This document shows, in pieces, positions 8,317 to 17,769 of a stretch of DNA of 64,000 nucleotides (position 1 is its first letter; each line of letters opens with the position of its first letter). The notes beneath the pieces are model-generated. The model was not told where the DNA came from. It searched no databases and saw only the letters and a program-made list of their open reading frames with translations. Position numbers and translations under genes: made by a program. The stretch lies in NCBI RefSeq assembly GCF_023195775.1, contig NZ_CP096205.1, positions 310,001 through 374,000 of the forward strand. The letters are read 5' to 3'. The DNA comes from Flavobacterium azooxidireducens (GTDB lineage Bacteria > Bacteroidota > Bacteroidia > Flavobacteriales > Flavobacteriaceae).

Positions 8317-9423
8317 ATGAAAATCATCACTCATATTTCCAGAATTTTAGTCGGATTATTATTCATCATTTCCGGATTAATCAAGTTAAATGATCCTGTT
8401 GGATTTTCATTTAAATTAGAAGAATATTTTTCGGAAGGCGTTTTAAACTTACCCTTTCTAATGCCAATTGCTTTGATGATTGCCGTTTTTGTAGTCATTT
8501 TTGAAGTAGTTTTAGGTGTGATGTTACTCATCGGTTTTAAACCAAAATTCACGGTTTGGAGTTTGTTTTTGATGATTGTATTTTTCACTTTCTTAACTTT
8601 TTATTCGGCTTATTTTAATAAAGTAACAGATTGCGGGTGTTTTGGCGATGCTTTAAAATTAACGCCTTGGGAATCATTTACAAAAGATATTATTCTGCTG
8701 GTTTTGATATTAATTTTATTGATTAATTTAAAATACATTCAACCGCTTTTTGGAAGATTAGCTTTAAACATCACCGTTTTAGCCTCTTATATTTTTTGTT
8801 TATGGATGGCTTACACCGTATTAATGCATTTGCCTTTTATTGATTTTAGAGCGTATGCCGAGGGAACCAACATACAAAAAGGAATGGAAATCCCGGCCGG
8901 TGCTCAAATGTCGGAATATGAAATGATTTTTATTTACAAAGTAAATGGTTTAGATACCGAATTTTCACAAGATGATGTCATGGCAAATAAAGTGCCGGAA
9001 ACAGCTGAATTTGTGGATAGAAAAGATAAATTAATTACCCAAGGTTATGTGCCACCAATTCACGATTTTACGATTGAATTGGACGGAAGTGATTATACCG
9101 AAGACATGCTGAACGAACCAAAATTGATTATGCTAATTTCGTATGATTTAACAAAAGCAGAACATGATGGTTTAAATGAGTTGGAAGATTTTTACCAAAA
9201 AGCGACCAAAAAAGGCTATAAAGTAATCGGAATGACTTCTTCAGACAAATCGATTATTGACCAAATAAAAGCGGAATATAAATTTAGTTTTGACTATTAT
9301 TTCTGTGATGCAACTACCTTAAAAACAATCGAAAGAGCCAATCCGAGTATAGTTGTTTTAGAAAAAGGAACGATTGTAGAGAAAAAGCATTTTAATGATA
9401 TTGATAAAGTAACTTTAAAATAA
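8317..9423 (+). CDS. DoxX/MauE-like membrane protein with thioredoxin-like C-terminus (BT_3928 family)
   Basis: A 368-residue inner-membrane protein. The first 190 residues hold four or five membrane segments in DoxX/MauE style, with the conserved NDPVGFSFKLEEYF and the Cys-containing VTDCGCFGDALKLTPWESF typical of the branch that works with periplasmic disulfides. The last 125 residues (from HDFTIELDGSDYTEDML) look like a thioredoxin fold without a CxxC. Known homologues are annotated as BT_3928 family; a redox role in the envelope is inferred. It ends 1 bp before the TTG start of the ABC permease. Confidence 0.85.
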   Translation: MKIITHISRILVGLLFIISGLIKLNDPVGFSFKLEEYFSEGVLNLPFLMPIALMIAVFVVIFEVVLGVMLLIGFKPKFTVWSLFLMIVFFTFLTFYSAYFNKVTDCGCFGDALKLTPWESFTKDIILLVLILILLINLKYIQPLFGRLALNITVLASYIFCLWMAYTVLMHLPFIDFRAYAEGTNIQKGMEIPAGAQMSEYEMIFIYKVNGLDTEFSQDDVMANKVPETAEFVDRKDKLITQGYVPPIHDFTIELDGSDYTEDMLNEPKLIMLISYDLTKAEHDGLNELEDFYQKATKKGYKVIGMTSSDKSIIDQIKAEYKFSFDYYFCDATTLKTIERANPSIVVLEKGTIVEKKHFNDIDKVTLK

Positions 9424-9424
9424 G

Positions 9425-10501
9425 TTGATTCGCTATCTCCTAAATAAAATTGGCTATGCTCTGCTTACACTTTTTGGTGTGATAACGGTTATTTTTGTTT
9501 TGTTTACAATACTTCCCGGCGATCCTGCTCGCATGATGCTCGATCAAAATGAAAACTCAGAACAATTGGCAATTGTGAAGAAAAAGTATGGTTTTGATAA
9601 ACCAATTTCTACACAATATTTATATTATTTGAATGATTTGTCGCCAATTTCTTTTCACAGTTCTAATCAGGAAGATTATACTTTTTTATCGGAAGGAAAA
9701 TACAATGCCTTTGAATTAGTGAAATTAGGAAATACAACCACTGTTTTAAAGACACCTTATTTAAGGGAAAGTTTTCAAAAAAGCGGTAAAAAAGTGACAG
9801 ATGTGATTGGAAACACATTACCAAACACCTTCATCTTAGCCATTTTTGCCATTATCATTGCCATTGTAATTGGTGTTTTTTTGGGAATCATCTCTGCACT
9901 TTACAAAGACACTTTGTTAGATCGAATTATTGCTCTTATCAGTACGTTAGGTATGAGTATTCCGTCGTTTTTTAGTGCGATTTTATTTGCTTGGTTATTC
10001 GGATTTGTGCTTCACAATTACACAGGGCTCAATATGACCGGAAGTTTGTATGAAGTGGATGATTTTGGCGAAGGAAGCACTATTCAATGGAAAAACATAA
10101 TTCTACCGTCCATTGTTTTAGGAATTCGTCCGCTTGGAGTTGTCATTCAATTGATGCGAAATTCATTACTCGAAACATTCGGACAAGATTACATCAGAAC
10201 TGCCAAAGCAAAAGGATTGAATTCTTATCAGATTATTAAAAATCACGCTTTAAAAAACTCGTTAAATCCTGTCGTTACAGCCATTTCAGGATGGTTTGCC
10301 TCGATGTTGGCCGGAGCCGTTTTTGTAGAATACATTTTCGGTTGGAACGGACTTGGGAAAGAAATCGTTGAAGCATTGAACAACTTGGATTTACCAGTAA
10401 TTATGGGTTCTGTAATCGTGATTGCTACTACGTTTGTGGTAATCAATATTTTAGTGGATATGGTTTATGCTTACCTCGATCCAAAAATAAGGTTAAGCTA
10501 A
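9425..10501 (+). CDS. ABC transporter permease, DppB/OppB type
   Basis: A 358-residue inner-membrane permease for peptide- or nickel-type ABC importers. The N-terminus MIRYLLNKIGYALLTLFGVI and FTILPGDPARMMLD are typical of DppB/OppB. The core has six predicted membrane helices and the EAA-type coupling loop near residues 245-275 (RTAKAKGLNSYQIIKNHALK). The start is TTG, 1 bp after the preceding stop. No partner permease, ATPase or binding protein is visible nearby, so the rest of the transporter must be encoded elsewhere. Substrate unknown. Confidence 0.92.
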   Translation: MIRYLLNKIGYALLTLFGVITVIFVLFTILPGDPARMMLDQNENSEQLAIVKKKYGFDKPISTQYLYYLNDLSPISFHSSNQEDYTFLSEGKYNAFELVKLGNTTTVLKTPYLRESFQKSGKKVTDVIGNTLPNTFILAIFAIIIAIVIGVFLGIISALYKDTLLDRIIALISTLGMSIPSFFSAILFAWLFGFVLHNYTGLNMTGSLYEVDDFGEGSTIQWKNIILPSIVLGIRPLGVVIQLMRNSLLETFGQDYIRTAKAKGLNSYQIIKNHALKNSLNPVVTAISGWFASMLAGAVFVEYIFGWNGLGKEIVEALNNLDLPVIMGSVIVIATTFVVINILVDMVYAYLDPKIRLS

Positions 10502-10555
10502 AACGTTTTCGGTTTTAATTAGGACTTTTTTGGGATTTCATTTCCTGAGTTATCG

Positions 10556-10563
10556 TAAATTTG
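10556..10563 (+). promoter_or_regulatory. -7 element upstream of the TlpA-like gene
   Basis: TAAATTTG fits TAnnTTTG and lies 19 bp before the ATG at 10583. A TTG 23 bp upstream could serve as -33. Confidence 0.5.
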
Positions 10564-10582
10564 TGTGATAAAAAATTAAATT

Positions 10583-11083
10583 ATGAAAAAAATAATAGTG
10601 TCTTTTTTTGTTGCTTTGGGATTGATTTCCTGCTCAAATGCTCAAAAAACGGAATTCTCAAAAGAAGCTTTAGCTGATAAAATGTTGTCTGTTGACGGAA
10701 CTGAATTAACTTTTTCAGACATCCTAAAAAAATACGAAGGCAAAACCGTTGTTATTGATGTTTGGGCATCGTGGTGTCCGGATTGCATTAAAGGAATGCC
10801 AAAAGTGGAGGCGTTACAAAAACAATTTCCTGATGCGGTTTATTTATTTCTATCGTATGACAAAACGCCTGAAAGTTGGGCAAATGGAATTGAAAAATAT
10901 GCTGTAAATGGCGAACATTATTTAATTTTGTCACCATGGAAAGATGGATCATTTAAAAAATCAATTGATTTAGATTGGATTCCGCGTTACATCGTTCTAG
11001 ATAAAACAGGAAAAATTGCTTTGTATAGAGCTATCGAAGCAGATGATGAAAAATTGATATCGACTATAAAAAACCTTAACTAA
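10583..11083 (+). CDS. TlpA-family thioredoxin-like lipoprotein
   Basis: A 166-residue exported thiol-disulfide protein. The N-terminal hydrophobic segment ends in GLISCSNAQ, a lipobox, so it is probably anchored in the envelope. The thioredoxin fold starts near residue 35 and carries the active site WASWCPDCIKGMP (CPDC, near residue 65). The C-terminal part has the cis-Pro region DWIPRYIVLDKTGKI. It likely reduces periplasmic disulfides; the partner is unknown. The stop overlaps the ATG of tpiA by one base (TAATG), so the two are coupled. Confidence 0.9.
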   Translation: MKKIIVSFFVALGLISCSNAQKTEFSKEALADKMLSVDGTELTFSDILKKYEGKTVVIDVWASWCPDCIKGMPKVEALQKQFPDAVYLFLSYDKTPESWANGIEKYAVNGEHYLILSPWKDGSFKKSIDLDWIPRYIVLDKTGKIALYRAIEADDEKLISTIKNLN

Positions 11084-11838
11084 TGAGACAAAAAATCGTT
11101 GCAGGAAACTGGAAAATGCATAAAAATGCAGAAGAAACCGAAGATTTATTAAACGAATTGATTGATAAAATTCCAACCGATATAGAGCAAAGAGTCATCG
11201 TTGCTCCAACATTCGTGAATTTATCAGCCGCAGCCGATCATTTGGAATTCACCAACATTGAAGTCGCAGCTCAAAATATGCACCAAGCGGAAGGCGGAGC
11301 TTTTACGGGTGAAATTTCAGCTTCAATGCTAAAAAGTGTTGGTATCAATATCGTGATTTTAGGTCATTCTGAACGAAGAGCTTATTTTCACGAAACCGAT
11401 GCTTTGCTTGCTAATAAAGTGGATACCGCTTTAAAACACGAAATGGAAGTCATTTTCTGTTTTGGCGAAGAATTAAAAGATCGTCAATCGGGACAACATT
11501 TTAATGTCGTGGAAAATCAATTGAAAGACGGATTGTTTCACTTAGGATCTTCGGCTTGGAAAAATATTATCCTAGCTTATGAACCTGTTTGGGCCATTGG
11601 AACGGGTGAAACAGCTTCACCTGAACAAGCTCAAGAAATGCATGAATTCATCCGTGAAATCATTAATAAAAATTATGGAAATGATGTTTCAGACAATGTT
11701 TCCATTTTATACGGTGGAAGCGTAAAACCTGAAAATGCGGCCGAAATTTTTTCTAAACCGGATGTGGATGGTGGTTTGATTGGTGGAGCAGCTTTAAAAA
11801 GTGATGATTTTACTAAAATTGTCTTGGCCGCTAATTAA
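11083..11838 (+). CDS. tpiA: triosephosphate isomerase
   Basis: A 251-residue glycolytic enzyme that interconverts dihydroxyacetone phosphate and glyceraldehyde 3-phosphate. Motifs: AGNWKMHK (Asn and Lys of the active site), the catalytic His in VILGHSERR, the catalytic Glu in LAYEPVWAIGTG followed by the flexible loop 6, and ILYGGSVKPENA near the end. Full length. It shares a transcript with the TlpA-like gene and ends at a bidirectional terminator facing rho. Confidence 0.97.
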   Translation: MRQKIVAGNWKMHKNAEETEDLLNELIDKIPTDIEQRVIVAPTFVNLSAAADHLEFTNIEVAAQNMHQAEGGAFTGEISASMLKSVGINIVILGHSERRAYFHETDALLANKVDTALKHEMEVIFCFGEELKDRQSGQHFNVVENQLKDGLFHLGSSAWKNIILAYEPVWAIGTGETASPEQAQEMHEFIREIINKNYGNDVSDNVSILYGGSVKPENAAEIFSKPDVDGGLIGGAALKSDDFTKIVLAAN

Positions 11839-11854
11839 TCATTTAAAAATTAAG

Positions 11855-11893
11855 TATAAAAAAAGTCGTCAAATTAGACGACTTTTTTTATAC
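11855..11893. terminator. bidirectional terminator between tpiA and rho
   Basis: Stem GTCGTC / GACGAC (11865-11882, loop AAATTA) extended by A-run and T-run pairing on both sides, so it can terminate both convergent transcripts. Confidence 0.85.
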
Positions 11894-11906
11894 TCCTATA
11901 TTGAAA

Positions 11907-13634
11907 TTACCCATTATTCATCGAAATCAAAAACTCTTCGTTGTTTCGGGTTTTCTTGAATCGGTCGTTAATAAAATCCATTGCTTCTACCGGATTCATA
12001 TCGGCTAAATATTTTCGCATAATCCACATTCGTTGAATGGTGTTTTCGTCTAATAACAAATCGTCACGACGTGTGCTTGAAGAAGTTAAATCAATCGCAG
12101 GGAAAATACGCTTATTCGAAATTTTTCTATCCAATTGAAGTTCCATGTTACCGGTTCCTTTGAATTCTTCAAAAATAACTTCGTCCATTTTAGACCCAGT
12201 TTCAGTAAGAGCCGTTGCGATAATACTTAAAGAACCACCATTTTCTATGTTTCGAGCAGCTCCAAAGAAACGTTTTGGCTTTTGTAATGCATTCGCATCA
12301 ACACCACCACTCAATACCTTTCCGGATGCCGGTTGAACTGTGTTATAAGCTCGTGCCAAACGCGTAATCGAATCTAATAAAATCACTACATCGTGACCAC
12401 ATTCTACCAAACGTTTTGCTTTTTCCAGAACGATGTTAGCTACTTTTACGTGGCGATCAGCTGGTTCATCAAACGTTGATGCGATAACTTCACCACGCAC
12501 ATTTCGTTGCATGTCGGTTACCTCTTCCGGACGTTCGTCTATCAATAAAACTATTAAATATACTTCCGGATGATTGGCGGCAATGGTGTTGGCAATATCT
12601 TTCAACAACATTGTCTTACCTGTTTTTGGCTGAGCTACAATCATTCCGCGTTGCCCTTTTCCTATAGGAGAAAATAAATCGATAATTCGGGTTGAAACGG
12701 TAGCTTGTTTTTCGGCTAATTTGAATTTTTCTTGTGGAAAAATCGGAGTCAAATGTTCAAACGAAACGCGATCTCTCACGACTTGCGGATCATGACCATT
12801 AATTTTTAACACTTTTACTAAAGGGAAAAACTTCTCTCCTTCTTTTGGAGGTCGAACCACACCTTTTACAGTATCTCCGGTTTTTAAACCAAATAATCTG
12901 ATTTGTGAAGTGGAAAGATAAATATCATCGGGTGAAGCTAAATAATTATAATCGGAAGAACGCAAAAAACCATAACCATCGGGCATCATTTCTAAAACAC
13001 CTTCACTTTCTATAATTCCATCAAACTCATAATCGGCATCGCGATAGTTGGTTTTTTTGTTTTTGAAGTTTGGATTTTGATTTTGATTACCATTTCCGTT
13101 TCCATTACCATTTTGGTGCTTTTGAAAAGGTTGGTTTTGCTGACGTTGCGGCTGATTTTCTTGATTGGATGGCTGACTTTCATCGTTTGCAACAGGGGAT
13201 TCTGCTTCTGAAGATTCAGCTACTTCAGAGTTTTCCTGATTCTTTTTAAAAACCTTTTTCTCAAACTTTGATTTTACAAACTTTACCGGTCTTTCTACTT
13301 TTTTTAAATCTTCCGTTGATTCTTGTGGATCTGAAGGTTTTTCAACATGAACCGGTTTTTCAACTTCAACAGTTTTCTTTGCTTCTGATTCAGAAAACAA
13401 AGTAGAAACCTCTTCTATTTTTTCTTTAGGAGCGATTATTCTGGCTCTTTTAGATTTAGAAGCAGCATCATTAGACTGATTTTCTTCAGATTTTGAAACA
13501 CTATTTTGCGTTTCAATAATCTTTTGAATTAAATCGTCCTTTTTTACGCCGTTGAATTTAATTGTTTTGGCAGCTTTCGCAATTTCTTGAAGCTCAGAAA
13601 GCTTCATTTCTTTTAATACAGAAATTTCAAACAT
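11907..13634 (-). CDS. rho: transcription termination factor Rho with long disordered insert
   Basis: A 575-residue hexameric RNA helicase. In order: a SAP-like N-terminal region (1-45), a charged then Asn/Gln-rich disordered insert (about 46-200), the RNA-binding cold-shock domain (about 202-275, with [20 protein letters not shown]), then the ATPase with Walker A AQPKTGKT (about 335-342), Walker [17 protein letters not shown], and the R-loop [13 protein letters not shown] near the end. Rho of Escherichia coli is about 419 residues, so roughly 155 residues are extra. Bacteroidota Rho proteins are known to carry such inserts. Convergent with tpiA. Confidence 0.97.
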   Translation of the reverse strand: MFEISVLKEMKLSELQEIAKAAKTIKFNGVKKDDLIQKIIETQNSVSKSEENQSNDAASKSKRARIIAPKEKIEEVSTLFSESEAKKTVEVEKPVHVEKPSDPQESTEDLKKVERPVKFVKSKFEKKVFKKNQENSEVAESSEAESPVANDESQPSNQENQPQRQQNQPFQKHQNGNGNGNGNQNQNPNFKNKKTNYRDADYEFDGIIESEGVLEMMPDGYGFLRSSDYNYLASPDDIYLSTSQIRLFGLKTGDTVKGVVRPPKEGEKFFPLVKVLKINGHDPQVVRDRVSFEHLTPIFPQEKFKLAEKQATVSTRIIDLFSPIGKGQRGMIVAQPKTGKTMLLKDIANTIAANHPEVYLIVLLIDERPEEVTDMQRNVRGEVIASTFDEPADRHVKVANIVLEKAKRLVECGHDVVILLDSITRLARAYNTVQPASGKVLSGGVDANALQKPKRFFGAARNIENGGSLSIIATALTETGSKMDEVIFEEFKGTGNMELQLDRKISNKRIFPAIDLTSSSTRRDDLLLDENTIQRMWIMRKYLADMNPVEAMDFINDRFKKTRNNEEFLISMNNG

Positions 13635-13809
13635 GAATGTTCTATGATGTTAATTTTTAGTCGGAAAATGTAATGAGGTACACTATAAATATTTTATCTG
13701 CTGTAATGAAGAAAAAACAGATTTACAATGCAATAATACAAATATTTTTTAATAAACAATAGCAATTATTGAAAAAGAAAATATATTTTTGCTGAGCTAA
13801 TAAATAAAC

Positions 13810-14223
13810 ATGTTACAAAGAATACAGTCTCTTTACCTTATTGGTGCAATTATATGTGCAGGAATATTACCTTTTTTCTTTCCTCTATGGTTTAATGAAA
13901 ACGGTTTTCCTATTTATTTTCAAGAAGATTTACCTATTTCTATTTTATTTGGATTTAGTTCTTTGTTATCAATATTAGCAATATTATCTTTCAAAAAAAG
14001 ACAACATCAATTTGTACTTTGCAGATTGAATATGATATTAAATATAATTTTATTGTTATTATTTATGTTTTATGCCCCCAAATTATCTGGAGATCCACAT
14101 GTATCAAAGAAGGGTATTGGGCTAGTTCTTCCTTTAATTTCTATCGTATTTTTAGCGTTAGCCAATATCGCTATTCTAAAGGACGAAAAGCTCGTAAAAT
14201 CGTCGAGCAGACTACGTAAATAA
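13810..14223 (+). CDS. DUF4293 family membrane protein
   Basis: A 137-residue protein with four predicted membrane helices and the family start MLQRIQSLYLIGAII. DUF4293 is confined to Bacteroidota and regularly sits divergently from rho, as here. The ending DEKLVKSSSRLRK is a basic cytoplasmic tail, also typical. Function unknown. It is a single gene closed by a hairpin terminator. Confidence 0.88.
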   Translation: MLQRIQSLYLIGAIICAGILPFFFPLWFNENGFPIYFQEDLPISILFGFSSLLSILAILSFKKRQHQFVLCRLNMILNIILLLLFMFYAPKLSGDPHVSKKGIGLVLPLISIVFLALANIAILKDEKLVKSSSRLRK

Positions 14224-14253
14224 TACAGTAAACTTAGTTTATTTTAGTGCGTT

Positions 14254-14285
14254 AAAAATCCGAACCAATGGTTCGGATTTTTTTG
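14254..14285 (+). terminator. terminator after the DUF4293 gene
   Basis: AAAAATCCGAACC, a 3-nt loop AAT, then GGTTCGGATTTTTTT: a strong hairpin with a T-tail. Confidence 0.85.
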
Positions 14286-14365
14286 TTACTAAGTTTCTTG
14301 GTTTAACTATCAAAAAAGTACTCTCAAATAATGCACGAAATAGTTAAAACATTCGTATTTTTTTC

Positions 14366-14373
14366 TACATTTG
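14366..14373 (+). promoter_or_regulatory. -7 element of the two-component operon
   Basis: TACATTTG fits TAnnTTTG and lies 38 bp before the response-regulator ATG. No well-spaced TTG was found. Confidence 0.45.
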
Positions 14374-14411
14374 GTATTACCTAATTATATTAAACCAACT
14401 TCTAAAAATAC

Positions 14412-15074
14412 ATGTCTGAAAAAATACGAATTCATTTAGCCGATGATCATCAGGTTCTAATTGACGGAATGCTTGCGGTACTTAAAACAAATTCAAAGTT
14501 TGAAGTAGTGGGTCATTCACTAAACGGAGTGGATTTAGTGAATAATATACTGTCAAACGGTGCAGAAATACTAATCATGGATATCAACATGCCACACAAA
14601 GACGGTATTGAAGTACTTAAAGAACTTTCACTAACCAAACATTCCTGCAGAGTTATAATTCTATCCAGTTATGATGATATCAAATTAATCAAAGAAGTTT
14701 TAAAACTTGGTGCCAACGGTTATTTATCTAAACAATGTGCCGGTGAAAGTATTATTGAGGCTATTGAAAGTGTTGCATCCGGTAAAGATTATTTTTCTCA
14801 AAATATTCAAGAAAAAATTTTCAGTTCTTTTTCTGGAAATGGTGCAGAACCTTCTACTAATGAAATTTCCATCAACGCTACTTTAACTGATAGAGAATTA
14901 GAAATTTTAAAACTTATTTCTTTAGAATACAGTGGAAAAGAAATTGGCGAAGAACTTTCCATCAGTTTAAATACAGTTGAAACTCATCGCAAAAATTTAA
15001 TCAAAAAACTAAACGTTAAAAACACGATTGGTATTGTTAAATTTGCTATCAAAAACAACTTAATAAAGCAATAA
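14412..15074 (+). CDS. NarL/LuxR-type response regulator
   Basis: A 220-residue DNA-binding response regulator. The receiver domain (about 1-125) has the acidic pair in HLADDHQVL and the phospho-acceptor Asp in ILIMDINMPHKDG (about residue 57). The C-terminal LuxR helix-turn-helix starts at LTDRELEILKLI and includes ISLNTVETHRKNLIKKL. It heads a tight three-gene operon with a small unknown protein and the cognate sensor kinase. Targets are not visible from the sequence. Confidence 0.95.
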   Translation: MSEKIRIHLADDHQVLIDGMLAVLKTNSKFEVVGHSLNGVDLVNNILSNGAEILIMDINMPHKDGIEVLKELSLTKHSCRVIILSSYDDIKLIKEVLKLGANGYLSKQCAGESIIEAIESVASGKDYFSQNIQEKIFSSFSGNGAEPSTNEISINATLTDRELEILKLISLEYSGKEIGEELSISLNTVETHRKNLIKKLNVKNTIGIVKFAIKNNLIKQ

Positions 15075-15076
15075 AT

Positions 15077-15382
15077 ATGGAACTTTTAGGCACTTATTCA
15101 ACAGCAAGAATTAATACAAATAGCTATAATTTAACCTTTAGCTTTCCTGATAACTGTAATGCTATTGTTAGTCATAAGGATGGCGTATATTCTGTTGCGA
15201 TCAATTTAAATAAAGGACAAACACAGCCTTCATCAAATTATATTACTGACAATATAATTTGTAATCAATATAATGGATGTATTGAAATTCAATTTGTACA
15301 ACAAAATTTTAATCCAATTGGAGGGGACTGGGGAGATGGAAATTCTACAAAACCAAAAGTGAAAATTTTTGTCAATGGCTAA
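15077..15382 (+). CDS. small unknown protein inside the two-component operon
   Basis: 101 residues, starting 2 bp after the response-regulator stop and overlapping the kinase start by 8 bp, which supports real translation. No signal peptide or membrane segment. It has three Cys residues (CNAIV, ICNQYNGC) and a Gly-rich segment GGDWGDGN near residue 85. The repeating hydrophobic pattern suggests a beta-sandwich. I do not recognise the family. Its place between regulator and kinase suggests an accessory role in signalling, by inference. Confidence 0.75.
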   Translation: MELLGTYSTARINTNSYNLTFSFPDNCNAIVSHKDGVYSVAINLNKGQTQPSSNYITDNIICNQYNGCIEIQFVQQNFNPIGGDWGDGNSTKPKVKIFVNG

Positions 15383-17123
15383 ACTTTTATTAAATACATT
15401 CTTTTTATTTTTTGTTTTAACAACTACCTTCAGCCAATCAAAAATTGACTCAATCGATTATTATACAGAAAAAAAAGAACTGATAAAAGCTATTAATTAT
15501 GCGAAAAAAAAATCTGATGACTATTTTGCACAAAAAAAATATAATGACTTTTGCAAAATTTCAGTTAGAAAATCAAAACTTTTTGGTTCACTCAATGATC
15601 ATGAAAAAGCTTTAGTAACACTTTATAAAGCCCTTTCTATTTCTGAAAAAAACAAACTGAAAGGTAGAGCAGAAATAATTGAACAAATTGCCACTCGTTA
15701 TTCTATTGTTAGTGATACTTCAAAAGCATTTAAAAATTACTATAAAGCCAAACATATTGCCTTAATCGAAAAAGATACTGCCTCACTAATTCATGTTTAT
15801 CACAACCTATTTCGTTTGCATACAACAAATAGAATTGATAGCTCATATTATTACATGAAAAAGAAGTTTGTATTAGATAAATTAACGAATTCCATTTCAG
15901 GTCTATCCTTTAGTTACAATAATCATTTTGTTTATTACACCTTAATAAATGAAAAAGAAAATGCAAAATCATATTTAGACAGTTCCTATAATTTTGCTGT
16001 AAAACACAATATCAAAAACTCAATTATTGGAACATTAAGCAATTATGGCTACTATTACATGCAGTATGAAAATAATTTTAAAAAAGGAGCTGAAACATAT
16101 GAAAAAATTAAAAATGAGTACAAAGACGATTTAACTACATTTGATTATGTTGAGTTATACCGTAATTTAGTATATGCATACGAACAAATGGGAGAGTATC
16201 AAAAGGCAAATTTCAATAGTTCTTTGGCTTATGATTACAGTCAAAAACTATACAATGAAAACCTAAGCGATAAAATTCGAGAAATTGAAACCAAATACAA
16301 CATTGATAAAGTTGAAGATGAATACAAAGAAAAATCTAAACAATTAGAAGAAAGACAAAGCCGAAACAAAAAAATCATTTTTATTTTCGTAGCTTTATTT
16401 GGATTTAGTTTGGTTCTTTTCTACTTTTTTTATCAAAACTTACAATTAAAACAACGCAATAAAATTAAAGAATTAGATAGTGAAATTCAGGAAAATATAA
16501 TCAATGCTTCCATTGATGGTCAGGAAATAGAACGAAAAAAACTATCCGAAGTTTTACACGATAACATCAGTGCTTTGTTATCCTCGGCAGGTTTGCATCT
16601 TTCTGCATACTTAGTTGGTCATAAAGATGAAATTCCGGAAGAAATTGTAAAAGCCCGATCGCTTTTAAAAGAAGCACATGATCAAGTTCGTGATTTATCG
16701 CATGAATTGGTTCCGCCTGTTTTGGCAAAGTTAGGTTTGTATTATGCCGTGCAAGATTTGTGCGAAAAAAATTCAAATTCTATCATCAATTTTACATTCA
16801 ATTACTTTGGATCAAACCAAAAAAGATATAACGAAGAATTTGAAATTAAGGTATATTTTATTATCACAGAACTAGTAAACAATATCGTTAAACACAGTAA
16901 AGCTACAAGTGGATATATAACGCTTGAAGAACGAAATAATCAAATTATCATTAACGTAGAAGACAACGGAAAAGGATTTGACAGTACTAAAACATACAGT
17001 AGTGACGGTTTTGGACTAACTCAAATTAAAGCCCGTGTTAAAAATTTGAAAGGAAAAATTACAATCAATTCTAAAATGAACGCCGGAACATTAGTTTATA
17101 TTAAACTTCAAATTCCACATTAA
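15375..17123 (+). CDS. TPR-containing sensor histidine kinase
   Basis: A 582-residue kinase from the ATG at 15375 (a TTG 6 bp earlier is also in frame). A signal peptide (residues 1-20, ending TFSQS) is followed by a helical, TPR-like periplasmic sensor (about 20-320), one membrane segment (IIFIFVALFGFSLVLFYFFY, about residues 332-351), a HisKA_3 dimerisation helix with the phospho-acceptor His in LSEVLHDNISALL, and an HATPase domain with N-box ELVNNIVKHS and G-box VEDNGKGFD. This architecture phosphorylates NarL-type regulators, so the partner is almost certainly the gene two upstream. The signal is unknown. Confidence 0.93.
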   Translation: MAKLLLNTFFLFFVLTTTFSQSKIDSIDYYTEKKELIKAINYAKKKSDDYFAQKKYNDFCKISVRKSKLFGSLNDHEKALVTLYKALSISEKNKLKGRAEIIEQIATRYSIVSDTSKAFKNYYKAKHIALIEKDTASLIHVYHNLFRLHTTNRIDSSYYYMKKKFVLDKLTNSISGLSFSYNNHFVYYTLINEKENAKSYLDSSYNFAVKHNIKNSIIGTLSNYGYYYMQYENNFKKGAETYEKIKNEYKDDLTTFDYVELYRNLVYAYEQMGEYQKANFNSSLAYDYSQKLYNENLSDKIREIETKYNIDKVEDEYKEKSKQLEERQSRNKKIIFIFVALFGFSLVLFYFFYQNLQLKQRNKIKELDSEIQENIINASIDGQEIERKKLSEVLHDNISALLSSAGLHLSAYLVGHKDEIPEEIVKARSLLKEAHDQVRDLSHELVPPVLAKLGLYYAVQDLCEKNSNSIINFTFNYFGSNQKRYNEEFEIKVYFIITELVNNIVKHSKATSGYITLEERNNQIIINVEDNGKGFDSTKTYSSDGFGLTQIKARVKNLKGKITINSKMNAGTLVYIKLQIPH

Positions 17124-17617
17124 ACTTTCTTCTCCATTTCAATAATTTCTAGAGCTTTAATTTGCTCTCCGTCAATTTCAAATCGAAGCATTGTTCGCAC
17201 TTGATGAAAGCCACTGATTCCGGCTGCACCGGGATTCATGTGAAGTAAATTCAATGTTTTATCAAACTGCACTTTTAAAATGTGCGAATGCCCACAAATA
17301 AATAATTTTGGCGGATTATTTTTAAGTTCCTTTCGAATCGTCTGATTATATTTTCCAGGATAACCACCAATATGTGTTATTAAAACCTCTACACCTTCAC
17401 AAAAAAAACGATTGTTCAAAGGAAATTCCATCCGAGCTTTATCATTATCTATATTACCATAAACAGCCCGTAGCGGTTTGAGTTTTTTAATTTCATCGGT
17501 CACAGTCAAATCACCAATATCGCCGGCATGCCAGACTTCATCGGCTAAACGAACATATTTCAGAATCTTTTCATCAATAAAACTATGCGTGTCAGAAAGA
17601 AGAAGAATTTTTTTCAA
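17120..17617 (-). CDS. YfcE/MJ0936-type metallophosphoesterase
   Basis: A 165-residue calcineurin-like phosphodiesterase. Metal ligands in order: LLSDTHSF (DxH), WHAGDIGD (GD), VYGNIDND (GN), ITHIGGYPG, and FICGHSHI (GHSH), then HMNPGAAG. These match the YfcE family of small cytosolic phosphodiesterases whose natural substrate is unsettled. The gene is convergent with the sensor kinase and overlaps its end by 4 bp. Confidence 0.92.
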   Translation of the reverse strand: MKKILLLSDTHSFIDEKILKYVRLADEVWHAGDIGDLTVTDEIKKLKPLRAVYGNIDNDKARMEFPLNNRFFCEGVEVLITHIGGYPGKYNQTIRKELKNNPPKLFICGHSHILKVQFDKTLNLLHMNPGAAGISGFHQVRTMLRFEIDGEQIKALEIIEMEKKV

Positions 17618-17769
17618 TTTTATTTTTTTTCCAAGAAAGCACGAAGATACAAAGAGAAAAATAATAAGAGCTTATTTTCTATTTTGAAAATAATAGAACC
17701 TTTTAAACTTCATTTGCTTTTTCAGATTCCTACGGAATGACAAGTTTGTGTGAAAACTGTAACCGAAAT
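17618..17769. repeat. composite intergenic repeat, second copy of the core
   Basis: Word-like AAGCACGAAGATACAAAGAG (17636-17655) precedes the core at 17723-17759 (CAGATTCCTACGGAATGACA, then AGTTTGTGTGAAAAC). The core matches that at 5986-6024 and the inverted copy at 54021-54055. It leads directly into the 7-bp tandem array. Confidence 0.7.
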
